Part shown: one piece after another, positions 1-4,476 of the stretch
Position numbering within the stretch: the stretch's first letter is position 1
Layout of the letters: each line of letters opens with the position of its first letter
Assembly (NCBI GenBank): GCA_003445795.1
Contig: DMCN01000001.1
Span: 1 to 5,259 of the forward strand
Source: Gallionellaceae bacterium
GTDB taxonomy: Bacteria; Pseudomonadota; Gammaproteobacteria; Burkholderiales; Gallionellaceae
Length of the DNA: 5,259 nt
Reading direction: 5' to 3'
Translations under genes and position numbers: made by a program
The notes under the pieces: model-generated
What the model was told of the DNA's origin: nothing
The model's database searches: none
The model's input: the letters and a program-made list of their open reading frames with translations, nothing else

Positions 1-555
1 TATCGCCGCGGCAACTTCAACGGCAGTTTCGACCAGCTCATCCTGGACGCGCTGATGAAAGAGAAAGACGCGCCCATCGCCTTCTCGCCGGGCTTCCGCT
101 GGGGCACTTCGCTACTGCCGGGATCGGATATCACCATGGACGATGTGCTCAACCAGACCGCCATTACCTACCCGTACACCACGGTCACCGAGATGAGCGG
201 TGAACAGATCAAGACGGTGCTGGAAGACGTGTGCGACAACCTGTTCAATCCCGATCCCTATTATCAGCAGGGCGGCGACATGGTGCGCGTGGGCGGGCTG
301 GAATATACCTGCGAGCCGAATGCCGGAATGGGCAAGCGTATCCAGGACATGCGTCTGGACGGCAAGCTGCTGGACGCCGCCAAGACTTATAAAGTGGCCG
401 GATGGGCACCCGTCTCGGAAGCCTCGCGCGACAAAGGCGGCGAACCGATCTGGGATCTGGTTGCGCGCCATCTGCGCAACGAAAAGATCGTCAAGGTGAG
501 TACGCCCAATGTGCCGAAACTGAAAGGCGTCGCCGGCAACCCCGGCATGATCTGA
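1..555 (+). CDS. soxB: SoxB thiosulfohydrolase, C-terminal part (5' end outside window)
   Basis: The reading frame is open from base 1 to a TGA at 553-555 and gives 184 residues of a protein normally about 560-590 long, so roughly the last third is present. The visible part matches the substrate-binding (5'-nucleotidase C-terminal) domain of SoxB. Distinctive stretches are YRRGNFNG at visible residues 1-8, FSPGFRWG at 28-35, TAITYPYTTVTEMSGE near 53-68, NPDPYYQQGGDMVRVGGL near 83-100 and KVAGWAPV at 131-138. The catalytic dimanganese domain lies upstream and cannot be checked. In the family, SoxB works in the periplasm and hydrolyses the terminal sulfonate from the cysteine-linked intermediate on SoxY, releasing sulfate. 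soxB is often the last core gene of a sox operon, so soxA or other sox genes are expected to the left (inference). The DUF302 gene follows after 21 bases. The identification is firm from sequence resemblance. Confidence 0.95.
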   Translation, partial: YRRGNFNGSFDQLILDALMKEKDAPIAFSPGFRWGTSLLPGSDITMDDVLNQTAITYPYTTVTEMSGEQIKTVLEDVCDNLFNPDPYYQQGGDMVRVGGLEYTCEPNAGMGKRIQDMRLDGKLLDAAKTYKVAGWAPVSEASRDKGGEPIWDLVARHLRNEKIVKVSTPNVPKLKGVAGNPGMI

Positions 556-576
556 GACCGATAGAAAGGAATCGCC

Positions 577-1083
577 ATGAACAGTATTCGCTTCATCTTT
601 ATTCTGTTGGCCGCGTTGACCGTGCAAACGGCAGTCGCCGCTGACAAGTCCCAGGGCATTACTTACCAGGATGTGAAGTTGCAGATCGCGCGCATCCAGG
701 TACAGGATGGCGTTAGTTTCGACGACGCTGTGGAATCGCTCAAGCTGCGTGCTAACCAGCACAACCTCAAGTTCGTCGGCGTGAATGCAATCTACAAGGA
801 GATCGAGTCACTCACCGGCCAGCCGGCCAAGCGCATGGAGATATTCAACTTCTGCGACGGTTTGACGGCGAACAAAATGCTGCAGGCCGATCCCGTAATG
901 ATCGCTTACATGCCTTGCCGCATCGCGGTGCTGGAAGATGCGCAGGGAAAGCGCTGGCTCATTTCGATGATGATGGACCTCGCCAAGGTCAAGAAACTGC
1001 CCGCCGATGCGCGCAGTAGTGCCGAGCGGGTGATGGCGGCGATGAAGGACATGATGGTGGCGGCCAGCCGCGGAGATTTGTAG
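577..1083 (+). CDS. Exported DUF302-domain protein next to soxB
   Basis: This is a 168-residue protein of unknown function. Residues 1-21 look like a Sec signal peptide: a short basic start (MNSIR), a hydrophobic core (FIFILLAALTV) and a small-residue end (AVAA), so the mature protein should be periplasmic. The rest resembles the DUF302 family: an amphipathic N-terminal half (YQDVKLQIARIQVQDGVSFDDAVESL split over residues 30-55), then EIFNFCDGLTANKML at 88-102 and MPCRIAVLED at 112-121. The two cysteines (C93 and C114) sit in those two conserved blocks. AGAAAGGA at 563-570, 6 bases before the ATG, supports the start. The 21-base gap from soxB implies co-transcription. The TAG stop at 1081-1083 coincides with the first bases of the repeat cluster that follows, so the native C terminus may have been altered by that insertion. 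A role in the sox pathway is inferred only from position. Confidence 0.82.
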   Translation: MNSIRFIFILLAALTVQTAVAADKSQGITYQDVKLQIARIQVQDGVSFDDAVESLKLRANQHNLKFVGVNAIYKEIESLTGQPAKRMEIFNFCDGLTANKMLQADPVMIAYMPCRIAVLEDAQGKRWLISMMMDLAKVKKLPADARSSAERVMAAMKDMMVAASRGDL

Positions 1084-1215
1084 GGTGGGCAGGTTTCATC
1101 TCCCCGCAAGGGGGAGGCCGACGGGTTCCCAACGGCTTCGCCGTTACCCGTTCGCACTGCCCACGCGGTTGCAAATGATATTTTCGCGTGGCCTAGGGTG
1201 CGCCTGCGCACCCTA
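1081..1215. repeat. Composite inverted-repeat cluster between convergent genes
   Basis: Several inverted repeats are packed into about 135 bases. GTGGGCAG (1085-1092) pairs with CTGCCCAC (1157-1164). Inside it, CTCCCC (1100-1105) pairs with GGGGAG (1111-1116). ACGGGT (1121-1126) pairs with ACCCGT (1146-1151), enclosing AACGGC (1131-1136) with GCCGTT (1140-1145) around a 3-base loop. CCACGCG (1161-1167) can instead pair with CGCGTGG (1185-1191), which competes with the outer stem. The block closes with a perfect 10-bp stem at 1194-1215. Blocks starting TAGGGTGGGCA or TAGGGTGCGC and ending in their complements resemble dispersed intergenic repeats known in many proteobacterial genomes. No second copy lies in this window, so the dispersed nature is inferred. 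Confidence 0.6.
1194..1215. terminator. Perfect hairpin, possible bidirectional terminator
   Basis: TAGGGTGCGC (1194-1203) and GCGCACCCTA (1206-1215) are exact reverse complements separated by CT. It lies between the ends of the convergent DUF302 and SoxH-like genes, 5 bases from the stop of the latter. Neither strand has a clear T-tract after the stem, so it is not a canonical intrinsic terminator. It may be a transcript-end barrier or simply the last arm of the repeat cluster. Confidence 0.4.
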
Positions 1216-1220
1216 CATAT

Positions 1221-2126
1221 TTATTCCCATTCCAGTTGCGGATACAGTATCGCGACGTTGCGGCGATTGACCGCGTCGAACAGCAGCCACTTGCCGCGTT
1301 CCGAGCCGGCTGCGGCCGGGATGGTCTGCTCCATGCTCTGGCCCTGCTTGATGGCGTTGCGCACATCGGCCAACAGGATCTCAAGGTAACGTTTCTCATC
1401 GTCAAGCGCAGTGCCCAGCGCCTTGCTGGTAGAGCCGTGTCCTGCGACGAAATGCTGTGCAGGCGTGCCGCGCAGTTGTTCGATCACTTCCAGCCAGCCG
1501 GGGATGTTGCCGTCGATGGACGGCGTGCGCTCGACGAACAGCAGGTCGCCGGTCCACAGTGTCTTGCTTGCGGTATCGAACACACTCAGGTCGGCAGGGC
1601 TGTGCGCCACCGGATGCGCGGTCAGGCGCAGGACGCGTCCGCCCAGATCGATCTCGTGTGTGTCTGCGACCGCCAGCGTCGGCGCAATCAGCTCGGAACC
1701 CGCCGCGTCCGCACCGACCCACTCGGTCTGGTTGCGCAGATAGGCTTCCCGGCGCAGCGCCATCGCTTCGGCCAGTTTGCCGTGGCCGACGAACACCGGC
1801 TTGTCCTGTTTAAAGGCCGCATTGCCCAGCGAATGGTCGGGGTGCACATGCGTCGTGATGACGTAGAGGATGGGCAGTTTGGAGACTTTACGTATCGCTT
1901 CGCGCAATTGCGAACCGACCTTTGGCGAACCACCGGTGTCGATCACGGCGATCCCTTTTTCGCCGATCACGAAACCGGTGTTGCAGATGTCGCCGCCGTA
2001 ACCAGCGTTGAGATCCTTGTGTTGGCCGTGGTGGACGTAGACACCTGTTGCAATTTGCTCAATTTTCAGTGGATCGCACAGTGCCAGGCTGGGGAAAAGC
2101 GTGAACAGTATGAGTAGTCTTTGCAT
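1221..2126 (-). CDS. Exported SoxH-like metallo-beta-lactamase-fold hydrolase
   Basis: This is a 301-residue MBL-fold protein. The zinc-binding pattern is complete: HVHPDH at residues 93-98 (H93, H95, D97, H98), the next ligand H175 in PVAHSPADLSV, bridging D194 in TLWTGDLLF, and H230 in VAGHGS. Residues 1-17 (MQRLLILFTLFPSLALC) form a short signal peptide, so it acts outside the cytoplasm. C17 is not preceded by a proper lipobox because residue -1 is Leu. The protein resembles the SoxH-related 'quinoprotein relay system zinc metallohydrolase' group, including a C terminus of the type QLEWE. SoxH-like genes occur with sox and PQQ-dehydrogenase clusters, but their reaction is unsettled. A start five codons earlier at 2141 (MEITP) is possible. 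I prefer 2126 because GGAAA lies 8 bases upstream of it, while the 2141 start has no Shine-Dalgarno sequence and puts a Glu into the signal peptide start. The gene converges on the DUF302 gene and diverges from tusA. Confidence 0.85.
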   Translation of the reverse strand: MQRLLILFTLFPSLALCDPLKIEQIATGVYVHHGQHKDLNAGYGGDICNTGFVIGEKGIAVIDTGGSPKVGSQLREAIRKVSKLPILYVITTHVHPDHSLGNAAFKQDKPVFVGHGKLAEAMALRREAYLRNQTEWVGADAAGSELIAPTLAVADTHEIDLGGRVLRLTAHPVAHSPADLSVFDTASKTLWTGDLLFVERTPSIDGNIPGWLEVIEQLRGTPAQHFVAGHGSTSKALGTALDDEKRYLEILLADVRNAIKQGQSMEQTIPAAAGSERGKWLLFDAVNRRNVAILYPQLEWE

Positions 2127-2134
2127 GGGGGTGA

Positions 2135-2139
2135 TTTCC
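2135..2139 (-). promoter_or_regulatory. Weak ribosome binding site deciding the SoxH-like start
   Basis: On the minus strand GGAAA ends 8 bases before the ATG at 2126. The alternative ATG at 2141 is preceded by an AT-rich stretch (GTTAACTATTGA) without purine-rich complementarity to 16S rRNA. This favours the shorter protein but the motif is weak. Confidence 0.35.
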
Positions 2140-2162
2140 ATTCAATAGTTAACAAAAACAAA

Positions 2163-2177
2163 ATATTGGCGCAATAT
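2163..2177. promoter_or_regulatory. Perfect 15-bp palindrome, candidate operator
   Basis: ATATTG-GCG-CAATAT is an exact inverted repeat with a 3-base centre. It lies 37 bases upstream of the SoxH-like start at 2126 and overlaps a possible minus-strand -10 box (TATATT, complement of 2173-2178). A dimeric repressor there could block that gene and perhaps influence the divergent tusA promoter about 130 bases away. The regulator is unknown; no regulator gene is in the window. Confidence 0.45.
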
Positions 2178-2243
2178 ACGGAGTGGCGGCCAACGCGTGC
2201 GAATGTGATGGGAACGTGAAGGTTTCGCTTGCTCGGAATACAG

Positions 2244-2283
2244 ATAACACCAATGGGGTATCTAGTTCCCACTTATTGGTTAT
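2244..2283. promoter_or_regulatory. Imperfect inverted repeat upstream of tusA promoter
   Basis: ATAACACCAAT (2244-2254) faces ATTGGTTAT (2275-2283), matching except for an extra AC in the left arm. A second pairing, GGG with CCC (2255-2257 and 2268-2270), lies inside. The right arm ends about 25 bases before the -10 box of the tusA promoter, so the element reaches the -35 region. It may be an activator or repressor site, or a DNA cruciform by chance. There is no T-tract, so it is not a terminator. Confidence 0.3.
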
Positions 2284-2313
2284 GGACGTGCCGACCAAGT
2301 ATATTCCTATAAT
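2282..2313 (+). promoter_or_regulatory. Candidate sigma-70 promoter for tusA-dsrE2
   Basis: A consensus -10 box TATAAT sits at 2308-2313, giving a start near 2320 and a leader of about 60 bases before tusA. The -35 region is poor: ATGGAC at 2282-2287 is the nearest match but 20 bases away, and at the ideal 17-base spacing the sequence is GACGTG. A weak -35 with a perfect -10 suggests dependence on an activator, for which the adjacent inverted repeat is a candidate site. A second -10-like TTATAG lies at 2323-2328. Confidence 0.45.
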
Positions 2314-2380
2314 GGCACTCGGTTATAGCACTGAGCCGCACTTTTTTAATCAGCATATCTTTATGAGGGAGTAGAGAAAC

Positions 2381-2608
2381 ATGAATTTCGACAAAGAACT
2401 GAATGCCCGCGGAATGTCCTGCCCGTTGCCTATCGTGAAGACCAAGAAATCGCTGGCCGACATGACCACCGGTCAAGTGCTCAAGGTGATCTCCACCGAC
2501 ACCGGCTCCGTGAAAGACATGGCCGCCTTCGCCGAGCAGACCGGCAACGCACTGTTGTCCACCGTGGAAGAAAACGGCGAGTTCGTTTTCTACATGCAGA
2601 AAAAATAA
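2381..2608 (+). CDS. tusA: TusA sulfur carrier protein
   Basis: A 75-residue protein of the TusA/SirA family, at the family's usual length. The sulfur-carrying motif is intact: RGMSCPLPIVKTKK at residues 10-23 with the CPxP cysteine at C14. The C-terminal half (VLKVISTDTGSVKDM near 44-58) is typical of the two-layer alpha/beta fold. C14 carries sulfane sulfur as a persulfide in the cytoplasm. In sulfur oxidisers TusA hands sulfur between rhodanese, DsrE-type proteins and the oxidative Dsr or sHdr systems; in other bacteria it serves tRNA thiolation and cofactor synthesis. Pairing with dsrE2 here points to the oxidative role. GAGGGAG at 2365-2371 precedes the ATG by 9 bases. It is the first gene of a probable tusA-dsrE2 operon and starts about 60 bases behind a TATAAT box. 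Confidence 0.93.
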   Translation: MNFDKELNARGMSCPLPIVKTKKSLADMTTGQVLKVISTDTGSVKDMAAFAEQTGNALLSTVEENGEFVFYMQKK

Positions 2609-2634
2609 ACCAACCAGACAACAAGGGAGCAAGC

Positions 2635-3105
2635 ATGGCAAACAAGAAAATGGCGATCATCGCCACCAAGGGCACTTTGGACATGGCGTATCCGCCGTTC
2701 ATCCTGGGCTCTACCGCGGCGGCACTCGGTTACGACGTACAGATCTTCTTCACCTTCTACGGACTGCAACTGCTGCGCAAGGACCTGTCCAGCGTCATGA
2801 TCAGCCCGCTGGCAAACCCGGCGATGCCGATGCCCATCCCGATGCCCGTGATGGTGCAGATGCTGCCAGGTATGGAATCCATGGCTACCATGATGATGAA
2901 GCAGAAGTTGAAGAAGCATGGCGTCGCCTCGCTGGAAGAGCTGCGCGACCTGTGCCTGGAAGCGGACGTCAAGTTCGTGGCCTGCCAGATGACCGTTGAC
3001 CTGTTCGAATTCGACAAGAGCGAATTCATCGACAACGTCGAATACGGCGGCGCCGCGACATTCATGAATTTTGCAGGGGACACCGATATCTGCCTGTTCG
3101 TTTAA
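2635..3105 (+). CDS. dsrE2: DsrE2-like (DsrE/DsrF/DsrH-like family) sulfurtransferase
   Basis: A 156-residue protein 26 bases after tusA with its own strong site AAGGGAG (2623-2629). The N terminus KMAIIATKGTLDMAYPPFIL (residues 5-24) and the turn AAALGYDVQIFFTFYGLQLL match the DsrE-type Rossmann-like fold. C117 in KFVACQMTVDLF is the likely persulfide-carrying cysteine; C107 and C153 are additional. Residues 59-92 form a Pro/Met-rich insert (NPAMPMPIPMPVMVQMLPGM followed by ESMATMMMKQ) that separates the first half from the cysteine domain and could lie on a membrane or form a protein-binding surface. Such a segment is, to my recollection, usual for DsrE2. DsrE2 works with TusA and a rhodanese in sulfur-oxidising bacteria; no rhodanese gene is present here. 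The cysteine role is taken from the family, not shown directly. Confidence 0.88.
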   Translation: MANKKMAIIATKGTLDMAYPPFILGSTAAALGYDVQIFFTFYGLQLLRKDLSSVMISPLANPAMPMPIPMPVMVQMLPGMESMATMMMKQKLKKHGVASLEELRDLCLEADVKFVACQMTVDLFEFDKSEFIDNVEYGGAATFMNFAGDTDICLFV

Positions 3106-3124
3106 GGCCGATATCGTTTTATTG

Positions 3125-3145
3125 GAGACGCCATCCTGGCGTCTC
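3125..3145 (+). terminator. Hairpin between dsrE2 and the fadL-like gene
   Basis: GAGACGCC (3125-3132) and GGCGTCTC (3138-3145) form a perfect 8-bp stem with loop ATCCT. It is preceded by GTTTTATTG but followed only by TTACA, so termination on the plus strand would be weak. It starts 20 bases after the dsrE2 stop and ends 8 bases before the AGGGAGA ribosome site of the next gene. It may attenuate read-through or protect the tusA-dsrE2 mRNA end. Confidence 0.55.
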
Positions 3146-3168
3146 TTACAATCAGGGAGAAAGAAGCA

Positions 3169-4395
3169 ATGAGAATCAATAAGATCGCAGCTTCAATAAT
3201 TACACTTGGCATGGCAGCATCGCCTTTGGCATTCGCAACAAACGGTGACGAAATGATGGCCGTTGGTTCGCAAAGTACCGCACTCGGCGGTTCTGGCGTG
3301 GCTCACTTCATGGGCGCCGAAAGCGTTTGGGCGAATCCGGCGATGCTGGGCAAGTCCAAGGGTTCGGAATTCGTCGGTGGCGTCGTTTCTTTCACGCCAA
3401 AAGTGAACAACACCGGTATGCCTGGCGCTGGCGGTGTCGCAACTGATAGCACGGCATCCACCAGCTACATCCCCGATCTGTCCTATTCCAGCAGAATGAA
3501 TGACAGCCTGACATACGGTGTCTCGCTTGCGGGTATCGCCGGCATGGGCGTGGACTACAAGAGCGCCAATCCAGCTACGCATATCCGGGCGAAGTCTGCC
3601 CTGAGCATCATGCGTGTCGTCATGACGATGGCTTACAACAAAGACAACTACGGTATTGGTTTTTCGCCGATTTATCAGACCGGCTCTTTGATGCTGACAT
3701 ATAACAATGGTGCAGCTTACAACCCGACCGAAAGCGCGGATTCCAGCAACGGATTTGGCTTCACCTTGGGTGGCTACTACGATGTATCCCCTGCACTGAC
3801 AGTGGCAGGTGCTTACCAGTCCAAGTTCGCAGCCAAGTACGGCACGCAAATCTCTGGTGCAGGCACTGGTTTTGCATTGCCGGCAGCCCAGAATTTTGGT
3901 GATGATCTGGACCAACCGGCCCAAATGAAATTGGGCGTGGCTTACACCATGGCCGAGAGCTTTACCATGACGGCCGATTACAAGCTGATCCAGTGGGGCA
4001 GTGCTGCCGGATACAAGGACTTTGCGTGGAAAGACCAGACTGTTATTGCGGTAGGTGCCAAGTACGCTGCTAGCGGCTACTGGCTCGGTATGGGCTACAA
4101 CCATGCAAACGACCCGATCGGCACACTTCCAGCCTCTACCGCTGGCGCCCCGGGTTCCGTCGCGTACAAGAATGCCGCGGTCAACTTCTTCAACAACATG
4201 TTCTTCCCGGCCATCGTGACGAACTCCTACACCTTTGGTGGCGGTGTCGACTTCTCGAAGGCTGTGGCGCTTGAAGCCTCTGCAGTGATCACACCGAAGG
4301 TCACAAAGACTGTCGATGTGGCTAGCTTCGGTGGAACCAACACAACGACACACTCGCAACAGTCGTACTCGGTTTCGCTGCGCTACAAGTTCTAA
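3169..4395 (+). CDS. FadL/OmpP1/TodX-family outer-membrane transport protein
   Basis: A 408-residue outer-membrane beta-barrel of the FadL family. Residues 1-23 are a signal peptide ending AFA before TNGD. The mature N terminus shows the family's hatch pattern: NGDEMMAVGSQSTALGGSGVA (26-45, with G-rich turn) and WANPAML (54-60), equivalent to the conserved NPA motif. Alternating hydrophobic strands with aromatic girdles follow, and the chain ends SVSLRYKF with a C-terminal Phe typical of barrel insertion by the BAM complex. FadL proteins pass hydrophobic compounds (long-chain fatty acids, aromatic hydrocarbons) through a lateral opening. The substrate here is unknown. The gene follows tusA-dsrE2 on the same strand after 63 bases, with AGGGAGA at 3154-3160, 8 bases from the ATG. 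It could be read from the tusA promoter or, past the hairpin, from its own; I see no clear one. Confidence 0.9.
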   Translation: MRINKIAASIITLGMAASPLAFATNGDEMMAVGSQSTALGGSGVAHFMGAESVWANPAMLGKSKGSEFVGGVVSFTPKVNNTGMPGAGGVATDSTASTSYIPDLSYSSRMNDSLTYGVSLAGIAGMGVDYKSANPATHIRAKSALSIMRVVMTMAYNKDNYGIGFSPIYQTGSLMLTYNNGAAYNPTESADSSNGFGFTLGGYYDVSPALTVAGAYQSKFAAKYGTQISGAGTGFALPAAQNFGDDLDQPAQMKLGVAYTMAESFTMTADYKLIQWGSAAGYKDFAWKDQTVIAVGAKYAASGYWLGMGYNHANDPIGTLPASTAGAPGSVAYKNAAVNFFNNMFFPAIVTNSYTFGGGVDFSKAVALEASAVITPKVTKTVDVASFGGTNTTTHSQQSYSVSLRYKF

Positions 4396-4400
4396 ATTCA

Positions 4401-4433
4401 GTGAGCTAACCCCCAGCCATGCCGGGGGCTCAC
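4401..4433 (+). terminator. First hairpin behind the fadL-like gene
   Basis: GTGAGC (4401-4406) pairs with GCTCAC (4428-4433), and after a TAA bulge CCCC (4410-4413) pairs with GGGG (4424-4427). It begins 5 bases after the stop codon. No T-tract follows, so it probably stabilises the mRNA 3' end or acts as a back-up to the stronger terminator downstream. Confidence 0.5.
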
Positions 4434-4444
4434 ATGAAGCAATA

Positions 4445-4473
4445 AAAAAGGCCGGGGAATACCCGGCCTTTTT
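4445..4473. terminator. Strong bidirectional intrinsic terminator
   Basis: AAAAAGGCCGGG (4445-4456) and CCCGGCCTTTTT (4462-4473) form a perfect 12-bp stem with loop GAATA. The GC core is flanked by an A-tract on the left and a T-tract on the right, so it serves both strands. It ends transcripts of the fadL-like gene (+) and of glnD (-), whose stop codon lies only 4 bases away. Confidence 0.92.
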
Positions 4474-4476
4474 CTT

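Noticed and set aside
112..762. Minus-strand open frame across soxB and the DUF302 gene
   Set aside because: It spans the junction of two well-supported plus-strand genes and encodes nothing recognisable.
1236..2117. Long open frame on the plus strand opposite the SoxH-like gene
   Set aside because: It is antisense to a gene with a complete MBL motif set and signal peptide, has no family resemblance, and lacks a ribosome site.
2323..2347. Possible leader terminator or attenuator with a T-run at 2342-2347 before tusA
   Set aside because: The preceding bases form only a mismatched short stem (CTCGG against CTGAG), too weak for a terminator.
2183..2374. 63-codon open frame in the tusA upstream region
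   Set aside because: It covers the TATAAT box and the inverted repeat, has no ribosome site, and its sequence shows no fold or family.
3082..3116. CCGATATC direct repeat at the dsrE2 end, second copy palindromic (CGATATCG)
   Set aside because: It is two short copies, one within coding sequence; too short to call a functional site.
3193..4359. Long open frame on the minus strand opposite the fadL-like gene
   Set aside because: Its composition is His/Cys/Arg-rich and low in recognisable folds, as expected for a reverse-strand shadow of a real barrel gene.
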